DNA of 64,000 bases, taken from positions 118,083 through 182,082 of the forward strand of contig QKYT01000164.1 of the NCBI GenBank assembly GCA_003550305.1, in the 5' to 3' direction. This document shows, in pieces, positions 11,201 to 24,589 of the stretch (positions are counted from its first letter, which is position 1; every line of letters begins with the position of its first letter). The position numbers and the translations under genes were made by a program. The DNA comes from Glomus cerebriforme. Lineage: Eukaryota; Glomeromycota; Glomeromycetes; Glomerales; Glomeraceae. Below the pieces are notes generated by a model that ran no database searches, was not told the DNA's origin, and saw only the letters and a program-made list of their open reading frames with translations.

Positions 11201-14200
11201 TTTCCAGTTTCAAAAAAAAATCCCTGGATAAACAAACAATACCAAAGAATTTCAATGAACTTGTTAATCCCTCGTGGAAAAATATAATAATAATATTAAT
11301 ATTAATATTATAACGACTATCATACGAAGATACATACATATAAATAATAATAATCGTATGACAAGGAAAAATAATAAATGCGAAACAGAATTTAAACCTT
11401 TTTTGTAATAACGATTTGAGTTTTTTCCTATTGTTTTTTTTTAAAAAAATAAAATTAATAACCCAAAAATTGTTCTCTGTGTTTTTGTGTGTGTTGTTTT
11501 TGTGGGGTAAAACAGTAAAACAGTATAACATTAAACATTTTTTTTTTTTGTGGCTCGAACATTTTCATATTCCAAATACTGTCTGTAATCTGTACTTTCC
11601 AAATACTGTACTGTACATACCAAATATAAACCATACAAACTATACATACTACATACTATAGAATCTATATATGTACATGCGTTTTAGGATCGAAAACCAA
11701 GAACCATTAAAACTACAGTATTTAAAAATTGATGTGCAAAAAAAAAAACATGTCACGGAAGATCCAATGTTTTGCGTACGCATACACGAATCGCATTTTA
11801 TCCATTTATCGCATGTTTCTAAAAAAGAACTTACGATATGGAAATATTGGTTACACCAATACAAAAACAACTAGATTAAATCGTAAATAATGAAAAGATA
11901 AAGACCTTCGTCGTACATAACCGAATTTACCAGGTTTTCAACCAGAAACAAAAAAAAAATTTTTTTTTTTTTTTTTTTGTTATTTCCTCTTTTTTTTCAA
12001 ATAAAATAATTAAAATTAAACATGTGTAAAAAAGAATTAAAAATAAACAATGCAGGTATTTGCAAGTATTCATTCATTTAAAGTCGTATAACAAATAAGT
12101 TATTAGTTAAAGTAAGTAATACGGTAACACTATATCAGATTTACTACTAATGTACTGTATATGCTATTCATGTAAGAAAGATACGATTTCATCTAACTAA
12201 ATTAAGCAGTATTAAAAAACTTGGTTTTTTTTTATATATTTGTGATACAAAGTTTATAAGTTTATAAAGATTTTTTTAAATATGGTATTATTATTATTAT
12301 TAAAAGAAAAACGAGTAAAAAAAATATTCACCCCAAAAAGATGAAAATCATAAAATAGTATTTGTATTTATGATTATCGATTGTTCAAATTTAATCGAGA
12401 ATTTTTTATCCAATCAATTAAAAAAAAAAAAAAATCTCCCATATGATTAATTCTCACAATCATAATTTTTAATTTGACCTTGTATAAGAAAATCATGCTT
12501 TGAATCAAGAAAATAATAATAAATAATAAAAAAGAAAATTAATATAATTAACGTCATAGTTCATTTTTATTTTCAAAAGTTTTTAACCATTTAATATTAA
12601 TATAATCAATTTCAATTTTGTAATCCTGAAAAATACACGATATAATGCACCACTAAAAAATTGATTAATTGACTGTTATTTTACAAATAGCATTACTTAC
12701 GCCAAAAATCAAAATAACGTCATCCATCGGCTAAAGTCTCAAATCATCTGGTTAAGCCACTAATTTAGTTTATAAAACAACCCCTTAGAAGGCGTAGCAA
12801 ACTAAAATGTTAGATTCATTCGAAAGCCACAAATCATGCTTTTTCCTTTGTTATTGATGTCATAATGTCATAAATACATCAAATTATGAACTAAAGAAGA
12901 CGCGTATGACATAATATTCAACGAAAAATCAATTACTGGGAAGTGATCACGTGATTAACGCGTTAAACAATTAAGATCACAATTCATAATTTACCACAGT
13001 CATACTCAGATCTACAATTCTTATATACCATATCAAGGATGGCTTATTGCCACATGTAGGACAATAACTTGTTAGTCCGGCCACGCTTCAAAATACAATA
13101 TTCATCAAATTACATTGTGGAAATCTTTCTAAAGAGTTACCCGTGAAATTTTTTTTATTAGAAACAATAAAGGCGTTTTTTTTTTTGTGTGGTTGAGAAA
13201 GAAAAAAAGGATTTAAAGTTATCAGTTTGTAATACTCATAAATCAAAAGTTTCTTTTGTATTTGTAACTTTCTTTTTTTTTAGGTTAAAAAAAAAAAAAT
13301 TTTTTTTTTTTTTTTATTGTTTATTGTGCGGGGTAAAAAAAGATAATTTGATTTATATGGACTGGGTACCTTTTTTTTTTTTGTCAAATAAGAAAAAAAG
13401 GAAATTTATTTCCCAACGAATGTTTACCTATTTCATAAAGTTTACGTTTTTGATTAAATTAAAAAAATCTTAATGATACAAAGAAATAATAATAATAATA
13501 ATACAACGAGTAATAATAATAATAATAATATGTATTCAATGTATGTATGCGTGATGTAGATTAAAAACATATTATTCAGTTTTTTATTCTTATTATTCTT
13601 GGCAAAAAAAAAAAACTTTTTAGAATACTGGTACTTGTACTTTATACGTATATACAGTACATATGTTATGTTATTAATGACTATATTCGTAAAAATATTT
13701 GTTATGTTATTATTCAGCTGAGAAATTCATTTGACAATAATAATAACAATTTCCAATCGGTAAATTTATTTAATATGAGTCACATCTTACCGAGTGGGTA
13801 ACAATTAAATTATTATCAAAATTGTTAAATAAATAATGTTTTACCGCAGTAATACGCAACAATAAATTATTGGTTGGAATTCATAACTCCGTTTTCGGTA
13901 TATTTCTTGTTAATTATTCCGTCATATAAAGTCATAATCTCCGGTTTTCCGCAACTTCCGCAACTTCCGCAATTTCTTGCGGTTCGATATAAAATTCCAT
14001 TGAATTCGAGCCCTTTCATTCTTTTTTCTTTTTTCTTTTTTACGTTAGTAACAAAAGAAGAATAATAAACTTTAAAAAAAAAAGATGATGTCTATTATTG
14101 AATGGTTTCTTTTCATATTAAAAAATGACCTGACTATTTTTTTTTTAACTCACGCCATTATATGATACGACATCTTTTTTGGCTTTGATTTACAACAAAA

Positions 14201-14480
14201 GCAAAAAGTAATATAAACAAAAAATAATTTTATTTTATGGTGGGAAAAAAAAAAAAAAAATTAGTAAATTTACGCAGTATAAGTTTCAAGTTTTTTTTTT
14301 CCAATAATTGAGGATCATTACCTTATGAGAATAACAGAGTTAAAGTAAAAATATTGTAATACAATATAAATAAAAAAAAAAAAATTTTTTTTTTTTACTT
14401 TACTATATCACATATATATTTTAAATAAAATAAAAAAAAATTTATATAATTGGCGCAATATTTTTTCGCCCCTAGAAAAA
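8260..14480. other. Gene-poor intergenic region with simple repeats
   Basis: No convincing coding region on either strand. Short ORFs here are built on poly-T or poly-A runs. The region holds AAT/ATT microsatellites (9200-9235, 10380-10400, 11290-11310, 13487-13530), many homopolymers and several CACGTG palindromes (for example 8649, 9655, 12946). One 25-bp segment at 9088-9112 matches, inverted, a segment at 18869-18893. Confidence 0.55.
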
Positions 14481-14483
14481 AAG

Positions 14484-14491
14484 TTATATAA
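14484..14491 (+). promoter_or_regulatory. TATA box of the WGR-domain gene
   Basis: The string ttatataaagg lies about 165 bp upstream of the ATG at 14652, in a less monotonous stretch (gttatataaaggagatgatt). A start of transcription about 30 bp downstream would give a 5' UTR of roughly 130 nt. The assignment rests on sequence and spacing only. Confidence 0.4.
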
Positions 14492-14651
14492 AGGAGATGA
14501 TTACTCCTCTTCTTTTCGAACTTGTTTTATTCGGAATCAATTAAAAAAAAAATAATAAATTCCCAAAAAACTTCTTTCATAAACTAATAAAAAAAAAATA
14601 ATTTTTTTTTTTTTTTTTGAAAAAAAACGAAACGAAAGTTTATTATAACAC

Positions 14652-15086
14652 ATGCCTATTTTCGATAATAAATCAACTTCATCTTCTTCTTCTTCTAATA
14701 ATAATAATAAAAGAATGTCTACAACAATTATTGAACCCACCTTTTCCCTTTCTAAAAAGAAATCTTCTCGTCTTTCAAAAGCGAGACCTTGTTCAATTTA
14801 TACTGATGTAGTAATTCCTGAATGTACATCTAATAATAATAATCAAGAAATTACATCTCCTATACCATCAGGTCATCTTGAAACTTCGACCAGATTTTGG
14901 CAATTTAGAGTTGAAGAAGGTCTCATCACTTACGTTCGTTATGGTAATATCCGTGCCGATGGTAGTCTGAAAGAAAGAGCGACTCATATTCAACAACATT
15001 CTTGTTATGGTGATGCTAGACAATTTGTTGAAAATTTGGTTGATGAGAAGATTAAAGCTGGTTACGTTGGTTGGGCTCGTTGGTAA
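14652..15086 (+). CDS. Small stand-alone WGR-domain protein
   Basis: Intronless ORF of 144 codons. Residues 1-75 are low complexity: a Ser run then an Asn run, followed by a Lys/Arg-Ser-rich stretch. Residues about 80-144 match the WGR fold best known from PARP1-type enzymes: TRFWQFRVEEG, then YVRYGNIRADGS, then a segment ending AxxFVENLVDEKIKAGYVGW that corresponds to the family's final helix (EKxxKGY). The signature W-G-R is replaced here by Y-G-N. WGR domains bind DNA 5' ends or nucleic acid in PARPs. With no catalytic domain attached, this protein is probably a nucleic-acid-binding factor or a partner for PARP-like enzymes (inference). The start was chosen as the first ATG of the frame, with an upstream TATA box. 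Codon use and composition stand out clearly from the A/T flanks. Confidence 0.75.
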   Translation: MPIFDNKSTSSSSSSNNNNKRMSTTIIEPTFSLSKKKSSRLSKARPCSIYTDVVIPECTSNNNNQEITSPIPSGHLETSTRFWQFRVEEGLITYVRYGNIRADGSLKERATHIQQHSCYGDARQFVENLVDEKIKAGYVGWARW

Positions 15087-15101
15087 ATTTAATGTACGAC
15101 A

Positions 15102-15135
<34 letters not shown>

Positions 15136-15801
15136 TTATTTTTACAACACAACGACAAAAGTTTCAACAACAAAATGACGAGAAATAAAATAACAAACCC
15201 TTTACAACGTCGATAAACGACTCAAAAAAATGAAACAACAAAACAACAATACTCGCAACATGATAAAGAAAAAAAAGCAAAACGAACGAGTAAATATAAA
15301 ATCCAAATGGATGATTACAACAATGTGATGACAAAGAAACGAGACACTTTTTTTTTATCTCTATTATTTTATATGATTAAAAAGCGAAAAGATAATTACT
15401 TAATCTTTTAATATAAAAATAATTCAGGGAGGAACACAAAAAACGCATGCTATATATTTTTTTTTTTACTTTATTTTTATTTTTATTTTTTTTTAAATCA
15501 TTATCATATGAAAAAACAAAAAACAAACAAATTATATATACAAAAAAAAAAAATTTAACAAATCACAATTATATATACAAAACAACTATATAAAAACTTC
15601 AAAAAAAAAAAAACTTTTTTAAAAAAAAGGAGTTTTTTTTTTTTAATATGTAATGTAAAAAAATTATTTTTTTTTTACCACTTTTTTTTTATGTAGATAT
15701 ATAATATACTTTTTTTTCGAGTTCCTCTCCTGTAAATAATTATTAATTTTTTTTTTTTTTTTACGATTTATATATATATATTTTTTTTCTTTTTCACTTA
15801 T

Positions 15802-15870
15802 TTTACATCTTTTTACATCTCTTTACATCTCTTTACATCTCTTTACATTTCTTTTTCATCTTTTTACATA
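15802..15870. repeat. Tandem repeat, 10-bp unit
   Basis: About six copies of tttacatctc with minor variants in a T-rich tract downstream of the WGR gene. Confidence 0.75.
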
Positions 15871-17265
15871 TTTTTTTATATACAACACTTTTATTTTTTT
15901 TTATGAAACTGTAATAGTTGGTTATATATACACTACAAACTACAAACTACAATATTGTAAAAAAAAAAAATCTATGATTAAAAATAAAAAAATAAAAAAT
16001 TACCTCGTGATGTTTTCTTTAAAATACTGTATTTGACAGATTCTTTTTTGACCAAAAATAATTAAATAGTTATGTCACTAAAATTCACTAAACCGCAGAT
16101 GTAATCGTTCAACCTTTTCCGCATCAAGAAAAGGGTTTTTCTTAGATTTTATAACAAAACTTTTTCTTTATCAGTTGATATCAATGAAATTCTTATCAAT
16201 TATCAAAACCACTTATCGAATGTAATCAATTCGTTGAACTTTATCAAATAAACTTAATTTTATTCAACCTGTGATATTATAATTTGTATTGATTTGTAGT
16301 GAAACATAAATTTATTGCGAATCTTGTCTAAATTTTTATAATTTCAACCATTCAGCCTTTGACCTGATTAACCTAAACTTTACCTGGAATTATAATGTAT
16401 ATATTGGTTTAGTATATAAGGACAATCTTTAACCTTTATAAATCCATTTATGTCAACAAACTGCAATAAAGCAAAAAGAATTTTCTATTAAAAATTTCTA
16501 TTTAATGATTTTTTTTTTTCTTTCTTTTTTAAAAAACTTTTTTTGGGGAATTTATTTTTCTTTATCTTTCTAAAGTAAATATTTATGAATCAACAATGAA
16601 AAGAAAATAAATGAGTATGAATCAGGATGTACTGTAGTAGTTTAGTAGTTTAAAAATATTGTAACAACTTTGACGAATTAGGAAAATCATTTCATAAAAG
16701 GTTTCACAATAAAAATATTTTAATATATTATTTTTAAAAAAGATAATATTTTTTAAGAATGACCGTCATCCATTTTCTTTTTACTAAAATGCATCTTGCA
16801 TGTACTTTATGTACATTAATAATTTTTATGTATATATTTATTGATTATTTGAACCTTAAAAATTTTTTTTTTTTTTTTTTTGACGAGTAACAGTTGCAGA
16901 AATAATGATTTTCATATACGAATGAATTACTGTGAGAAAAAAAAAAAAAGAATAAAAAACTTTCTCAAATTTTCTCTCATGACTATTCCATATTTATATA
17001 AGATTTCTTTTTAACTTGTATCGAAAAAGTAATTAAAATGATTTCATTTCTTAAAAAACTTATTTACATTAATGGAAACATGTAAACTGGGGGGATTATG
17101 TTTCTCTTCTGATTGCTTGGCGAATAATAAAATTAGTTTTATAAATGTGGATTTTTAAATTTTTTTAGAAGCTCGTGAAAATATTCAAAATATTCATGTA
17201 CGCTATGTATACTATGTAACACAAAATATATACATTTTCATTATTATTATTGTGGATTATTTTGG

Positions 17266-17371
17266 TTAAAGTAAAGTAAAAGTAAAGTAAAAGTAAAGTT
17301 AAAAGTAAAGTTAAAAAGTAAAAGTAAAAGTAAAAAGTAAAATAAAGTAAAGTGGAATAAGTGAAGTAAAA
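17266..17371. repeat. Irregular (aaagtaaa)n tract
   Basis: Runs of aaagta and aaaagta repeat about fifteen times with small length variants. Confidence 0.75.
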
Positions 17372-19779
17372 AGAATTTTTTTTTTTAAAAAATTTTTCGA
17401 TTTATGATGGAAATTTCTTACGATATTCATCTTTTTTTTTTTACGTAACTGACCCAAAAAAAAATTCTCGTCTTAAACATTTGTTAAACATTTTGTTTAT
17501 ATTTTTTCCCCCCTTAAACAAAAAACTTGATATAATACCTGATTTTTGTTCAAAATTGTACATAATTAATATATTAAGTATTTAACCATGTTAAGAAAAC
17601 TTAAAATATGGTTTCGGTTTTGAAACGTTTTATCACCTTTATTTATTATTAGCAAATGTTTTTTCATAAAAAAAATTACAACATGCGAATATGATACAAG
17701 ACTGATCAAATATTATTAAATTTTATTATAAAGATTTTCATACGTACAAGCAAAGTAAGTAAATTATAATATTTCCGTATATTTCTTTATGAAAAGTATC
17801 TATAATTAAATCAAGTTTTCTTACTAGTTTTTATTTTTTTATAATATTTCGTGATAATCTCAATTCCGAATATTATCTCAATTACTTATAATAATTTTGG
17901 CCAATTGGCTTTAAAATGGCTTAATTGTTTTAAAAAATCCAAAAGTCCAAAAAAATTCACATACTGTATGTACCCTTGTACAAAAAGTATTTCACGAGAA
18001 TTTAAAGTTAAAAAAATCACGATGTTCCACAGAATTTTTCAAATAATGAAAACTATCATCATATGATCATTTTCATGTCAACAAAAAAGTAAGCCACCTT
18101 TCCTAATTATATGATCATATCATTTCTGAAAATAATGTAAAAAAAAAAAAATTATAAATCATTATTAAATTTAAAGTTAATTTTATCGCCGTTATTATCG
18201 ACTAATAACAAGTACAGCAGTTGTTTGCTTGACAGGTTACTGAGCCAATGTTATTTCTTTATTTGGAAGAGCGCAATTCAAACTTTTTTTGAAATTTTTT
18301 TTCTTTGGAAATAATTTATACTGAGTTAAAAAAATTTAATTCGTTCATAACGTGAAACCTTTGACGTATTTCGTATTTTTTTATTTATTTATTATTATTT
18401 TTTTTTTACCATAAATGATGTATGAAGTAATTACTGTTTTTTATTTTTATTACATATTTTTGTTTGAAATGCAATGTGAAGTCAATTTTAATTATTTTAA
18501 TTACGTTGTATGCATTGTTGCAGTTTATTGGTTTTTTTCAAATTTTTACAAATTTTCAATCCAATGAATGACGTTTTGAGAAACCTTTATTATTTTCTAT
18601 AAAAGATTTTAGAATCTTGTAGAAACAAATAGAATTTTTCTTTTTTTAATGAAAATCTTAACGTTAATTCATTTTTACCGTATAAGATTAAAAGCCATTT
18701 CAATAAATGTATGATCTCGAAAATCCTATTTTTTAATTTTAATTTTATTATTATTATTTTTGGTTTTACCTAAAAGAAAAAAAGTGGGTAATTTCTTGCT
18801 CATTATTGCTCATATTATTTCTTATTTTGATAACAATCTTTTATTATCGTTTTTTTTGGGGGAGGGAACCAGCATTGACCCGTGAAAAGCCACTAAAAAT
18901 TCATTGAAAATCTTTCCAATTTTGTAAATCACTTCATTTATTTTCGTTCAATAAGCTTTTTTCTCTCTTGTCAAATAATATTACATTATATTACATTGTA
19001 TTATATTTATTTTATAATTATATTATAATTATTATTATAAATTTTAAAATAACAAACAATAAAATTACAAACAGGTATTATCGGAAAAAACAAAAAAAAA
19101 AAGGAGAATTCGGTTCCCTTCTTTTTGTATCCCAACCCATCATCAATTTTTGGGCGGATGATTTTGTATTTCATAAATGACACGTGTCAACTTTCGTACA
19201 ATGTTAAATCATAAAAGTATTGTTATTATTGTTACCTTTTCAAATGTACAGTACGATGTACTATAAATATTTTTAAAGGCGATTTCTATTTGTACACGGG
19301 GACAACGGGGTGTCTGAACACGCATCACGTGATGGATAATATCACGTGTTTTGATAATTTTATTTCGAATAAAAAAAATTCTATAATCGAACACTATTAG
19401 CTAATAAAAAATCGAACTGACAATAAATTTGAACACTATCAGCTAATAAAACTTGACCACTAAAATCGAAAATTGAATACTAGAATGTATCAACTAAAAT
19501 GTAACACTAGAATGTACTAACTACTAAATATGTAATAAAATAGAATGTTACATACTAAACATTTTTACATGTAGTTATTGTGTCAATCAGACAAGATTAT
19601 GCTGATAGTTTGTTTTAGTATATTACCGCATAGTTAATTTTATTGATAAGCAAAAAAGTTTTTTTACTCTCTTTACTAATTTAAAAATGAAATGTGTTAA
19701 AGATGACAATTTATAATTGCAAGTATATCTGATATTTGGCTATTAACAAAATATATCGGTCTATCAAAATCAGCATGAT

Positions 19780-21600
19780 CCTAATAGACTGACCAATAAT
19801 CATATTGTTTATACTTCCCACATTTTTGTCCTTTTGCCTTATCTGTACTAACATTATTACTAACTATCACATTAATTTGCACACTATCCTTTAATACTTG
19901 TTTGGAATTTTTAGATAAAGCTAGTTTATCATAGCATAATAACAACTTCTCATATAACCTATTAAGATTCTCTTTAAACTTAAAAGTATCATGCAACATT
20001 TTTTTGAATTTCTCATAACTTATGTATTTTTTTTAATACATTATCATTCTCACTTAAGTTCTGCAAGTTTGGCAAGTCCTGAGAAATATAATCTGAAATC
20101 AAAAAATCATCACATTTGGGAGTAATATTTATGTAATTCATCTTGAACTTATTCTTAACTTTGTATATAGTAACCAGAATAATATAGTCTTTTTCATTAA
20201 GAGAAATCTTTAACTTATTGGATTTTCAATCTATTATACAATTGTATTTTTTTAAAAGCTGATTAGAAAATATTAGCATTAGCTTATGATATCTTACAAT
20301 AATAAAATCTTTATGAATAGTACAAACCAGAGCTAGAATAATAGATAATTTGTAGACAATCCTAACAGATTCAACTGAAATAATAGTAATACCATTAAGA
20401 TCATATATTTCAAATTTATCATCAGAGTTGACTGTTATGGCTGGAATCTTTTTTTATACTTTACAGTTATGATGTTTATAGGTGGCTCCTTCTTCTTGAT
20501 GAAATCGATCTCTATCAGATTATTTAAATAATCTTCCTCTTCTAAACTGGGCTTATCTGAAGTTGAATTTGTTTGAAAACTTTATCTTCTCCTATACAGA
20601 AACTATCTGTTCAGATAAAATAAAACTAGAATCTTGTGAAAATTGTGCAAGAAAAATTAATTTAAAGTTTACTTTAGAGGATTTTACAAATAGTTTTCTT
20701 CAATGGAATTTTAGATATTTTTTTAAGTTGAAGCTAGAGTTTTATTTTATTTTTTTTTATCTTGGCTATATGAATGAATATTAAGCTCGTCTTTAGAATC
20801 AGAAAAATTAGAAGAACTTGTATTAGAATCAGAATTACCACTAGATGAACTATTAGAGAAAGAATTCAAATTTGAGCCTAAATCTGAATCTATAGTAGCA
20901 AGATTAATCTTATCCTTTTAGACTTTTTGCTTTTCTTTTTCTTCTTTCAAGAGCAATTTTAGAAATTGTGTTTTAATTTTCTGCACTTGGAGCATTTGTA
21001 CTCTAAAGACGATTTTTTAACAACATATTTAATAACAGCATTTATAATGCTATTTAGTATTAACTCTGCCATACTATTTGTAATATTATCTACAGGATTA
21101 TAATTATAATCATTATCAAGTACTACATTAGATTTCTTTCTTAGTAGATTATCTAAAAAATATCTAATAATAAGATCTTCTGCTCTTTATTAGCCAATTT
21201 TTTACTATTATCTAGAATTTTTACTTAAAATATATTTTTTTGTAAGGATTTAGTTACAACTTATAAATTAGCCTTAGTAATATTTTTCTGACTAAAAAAA
21301 GATACTAGTGATTGATTTAGCATTAATTACTGTAATGCCAGAATTCTATTATTTACAATCCTATTAGTATCTTCTGTAGTAATATTCTTATAAAAAGATA
21401 CTTTTGGTTTTGTTTTAATAACTGACTGGTTATAAATATTTTTATCCAAAAATATGTCATTTTTTTTCATTTCAATCTGTTTCAAGATTTCAATTAAATC
21501 ATCATTTAAAGATCTGTTTAAATCTAATCGTTTCAATTTTAATTTGTTTTTAAGGTACAAGCCATGTATAAATTGTATTCTTTTTTCACAATCAGATATT
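19780..21600 (-). pseudogene. Decayed large ORF, unidentified, probably mobile-element derived
   Basis: On the minus strand, long stretches stay in one frame with occasional stops. From about 20440 to 20010 more than 130 codons read through except for one TGA (text such as NGITIISVESVRIVYKLS). The frame at 19781-19999 gives 72 codons (start MLHDTFKFKENLNRLYEK). The frame at 21327-21560 gives 77 codons rich in Lys/Asn (KNDIFLDKNIYNQSVIK). Around 20780-20880 an intervening Ser/Asp-rich piece (SSSSGNSDSNTSSSN) looks like a linker. I recognise no domain. The pattern (TGG to TGA changes, A+T-rich codons) is the same as in the polymerase relic downstream, so it probably belongs to the same decayed compartment. 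Confidence 0.4.
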
Positions 21601-22524
21601 TGGATTTAGCTAACATATTTATTTATCTTTCTATAGTAATCTTTAACTGAATCAGATTCTTAAGTCAAAGTACTAAAGATTATTTGTTATTACTCTTAAA
21701 TAATTTTAGGATAATTTCTTTTAAATCAATAGATGATTTGACTAATATTAATATTAGAAAGGACTATATAGTTATTATTATTTAAAGCTCTATTTGGTAC
21801 ATTAGTTATTGTATTAATATCTATAAGATACCTTTCAGCAAGAGACTAATCTTCATTTATATGAATATTATATGCTGAGCTATTTATAACTAAATAATAT
21901 AATTATGTTATTTAGATTATTTAGTAATCATAAAATAGTTTAGATATGACTAATAATCTAAATATTAACTAAATAAACTAAATATAACTAAATAAACAAG
22001 ATATAACTAAATAATTTAAATATAACTAAATAATCTAAAGTTAATAATCTAAATATAATTAAATAATTTAATTAAATAACTTAAGTGTAATAATTTTTTT
22101 TATATCTTCTTATTTTTTTTTACTATATTCTTTATCTTTAAAATCACTTTTCTTTACCTTTTTTCTATTTATTATTTGTGATCATATGATTAAATAATCT
22201 AAATACAATTGTAATCAAATAATCTGAATGTGTCTATTTTTATTATATGCTATGCGTCAAAGCCATTAATAAATGTTTTCTATTATAGTTTGTATTGGTA
22301 AACATTTATAATTATTCAATTATTAAATAGATATTCAGTAATAGTCTGTAGCTATTAGAACTTTAGGTTGTTAAACATCTATTAGTTTTTCTTTACATCT
22401 CTTTTTATTATTAAGAAGTTGGTTGTATATTGGCGTCTTTTATTTTACTTTTTATTGTAAAAAAATATTATATTGGATGGTACAGTAATTCAATATAAAT
22501 TTATATTTAAATTTGATCAGCACT
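21601..22524. other. A+T-rich sequence without a supported gene
   Basis: Contains an imperfect array at about 21890-22080 built on taactaaataa(t/a)ctaaatat-like units of 15-20 bp. No reading frame of note. Confidence 0.5.
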
Positions 22525-23110
22525 ATGGCATATTATTAATTTTATAAATATAGTTAAAGGTTTTGTTTCACAATTTTTAACTAACAAAATTAATGACTAC
22601 ATGAAAAATATTAATATAACTCATTCTATTATTTCTATATTTTTAGATAGAATTTATACTGATATCAATCATTTAATTTGAAAGCTGTGTTGTGATCAAT
22701 AAATATTAAATGAAATTAATGCTAGCATAGATAAAAAATTAAAATATAAAAAGAAATAACATAATGGTCCTTTATTACCTTCTAATAATACTACTTCTCA
22801 TACTAATTTTAATATAAAGAGAATTAAAAGTTATATAGTTTTTGGAGGTGACTGGTTACAATATTATACTAATGGTTAATTATGTGTTATATTTCATTTA
22901 ACAGGTACTAGTGTTATAAACTTAATACATTGAGTTGGCCAGTAGCACTGGAAATATAATACAAGGTTGAGTTCACCATTACTTTTCTTTGAATTATAAG
23001 TTGGGGGACTAGTTATATCTTTTTTTGTTTTTTATTTGTAAATTTTTATTAATTTTTACTTTTTAAATAAAATTGATATACAATCTTAAGTTTAAAAAAA
23101 AAAAAAAAAC
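22525..23110 (+). mobile_element. Decayed retroelement-like 3' end with poly(A)
   Basis: From about 22525 a plus-strand frame reads with only TGA/TAA interruptions where Trp or Gln would fit: FVSQFLTNKINDYMKN, then FLDRIYTDINHLI, and a final GGDWLQYYTNG before TAA at 22877-22879. It is followed by about 210 bp of 3' UTR-like sequence with a short GC-rich part (gttgggggactag), AATAAA at about 23066, and an 18-base A-run at about 23092-23109. A C-terminal coding fragment, UTR and poly(A) tail is the layout of a non-LTR retrotransposon 3' end or a retroposed copy. I associate this C-terminal text with a repeated Rhizophagus family, but the reverse transcriptase core itself is not visible here. 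Confidence 0.45.
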
Positions 23111-24580
23111 AAAAAATATAATAAATAAAAAACTAGTGATTGAAATTACTTCAAATTTTGTAAATTTATTATTAAATATATAAGTATTATATACAGTATA
23201 TTAAATTTTAGCTATTTATTTTATCTTTTTATTCTACAATCTCATTATTTTTAAGTCAAAAAAAATTGTTAAAAATTTAAAGAATGAAAATTTTAAGAAA
23301 TTTTGATATAATATTTAAAAACTAAATAATTAGTCTGTATGTTTATATAAAAAAAATTATTATTATTATGAAAGTTTATTTATTAGTAGATTATGAAAAA
23401 GATTTTAATGCTATTTTATCAGTTATTTTTTAGTAAATTAAAAATTAAAGTTAACTATAAAATAATATATAGAATGCAAATTATGGACATCTTATACATT
23501 AAAATATAAATTTTTTTTCTATATTTGAATACTACATTAATCTAATATTAAATAAGTTTTTATTATAATAAATTCATTAAATTTAAGGGTGTAGTCTATC
23601 AAATTATGTGATCATATAAAAATCATGGCAAAAATCATTAAATTGAACTTTATATAATGCAAAAAAAAATTTTAACTCATAAAACCTAAACAAAACTTTG
23701 TACTTAGTTTTTTAAAAATAAGAACTATCAAATAATATAGTTTTAAATATAAGTTATTAATAAGATTAACCTAAAAAGTCACTTAGAATATATAAAAACT
23801 TGCAAATTCTCTAAGGTAAGTTGCGAATTATTTAAGTAACATACTTTAAATTAAGTTTAAATTTGTAAAACTTTGCAAGTTAATAATATAATTATTTGAT
23901 AAACTATATCACAAAAATTATGAAGTATTATGAAAATTTTTATTAATATCATTTGATTTTTTTTAGTGTTTATATATTTTTTATATTAACATTTAAATGC
24001 AAAATACCAAATATTTTGGAAAAGTAATAATTTTTAAATTATTATAATTTTATAATAAAATGAAAAAGCAAATCAAGAAGTTTCAATATATAAAAAATTA
24101 TAATAATATAAATAATATATTAGAAATTTATAATAATATTAATTTTTTTAATATTTAAAATAAAATTGGTATTTTTTTTAAGTTTATTTATATATATTAT
24201 TTNATAAAGANTAATAATTAATTANAATTTTTTAATAAATAGNAAGAGTGAACATTTATCTTTTATTTGAATAGAATTTTAAGAAAATTCATTAGGTAGT
24301 TAATGAAATATTAAATTTTTTTGTTTCATTATTTTTTTTTCATTTGATTTTGTAGTCATATGATCTTAATAAATGATTAACATAAATTTGCCAATAGACC
24401 TTATATTCTTTATATATGAAGGTAATGGAGGTAAATCCTATCCTTAAAGTAATTTCAATCACTACTTAGTTTTTTTTATTATTTTATTTTTTGTAATTCT
24501 TATTACTTTTTTTGAGAACTATATATAAAAGGAATATCTACTTATATTTTACATATTAGTGGTACTTTAATTAATGAGTA
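23111..24580. other. A+T-rich non-coding stretch with ambiguous bases
   Basis: No coding signal. Four undetermined bases occur at 24203, 24211, 24225 and 24243, suggesting difficult sequence or unresolved polymorphism. Confidence 0.6.
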
Positions 24581-24589
24581 AAAGGCAAT

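Larger units (their letters stand above)
15087..19740. other. Non-coding stretch with simple repeats
   Basis: 3' flank of the WGR gene followed by A/T-rich sequence with no supported gene. It contains a 10-bp tandem (tttacatctc) at 15802-15870, an irregular (aaagtaaa)n tract at 17266-17371, AT microsatellites, and clustered CACGTG palindromes at 19183, 19325 and 19345. The 25-bp segment at 18869-18893 is an inverted match of 9088-9112. Confidence 0.55.

Noticed and set aside
11103..11531. 142-codon minus-strand frame and its plus-strand counterpart
   Set aside because: Built on homopolymer T/A tracts (Phe/Lys/Ile runs) with no domain, promoter or intron support.
11671..11874. 67-codon plus-strand frame with normal-looking composition
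   Set aside because: No recognisable family, short, and open on both strands; not enough to call a gene.
13189..13473. 94-codon frame with Phe/Lys runs
   Set aside because: Consists mainly of poly-T/poly-A; no protein-like pattern.
15802..15870. CRISPR-like regular repeat
   Set aside because: Contiguous 10-bp tandem without spacers in a eukaryotic genome.
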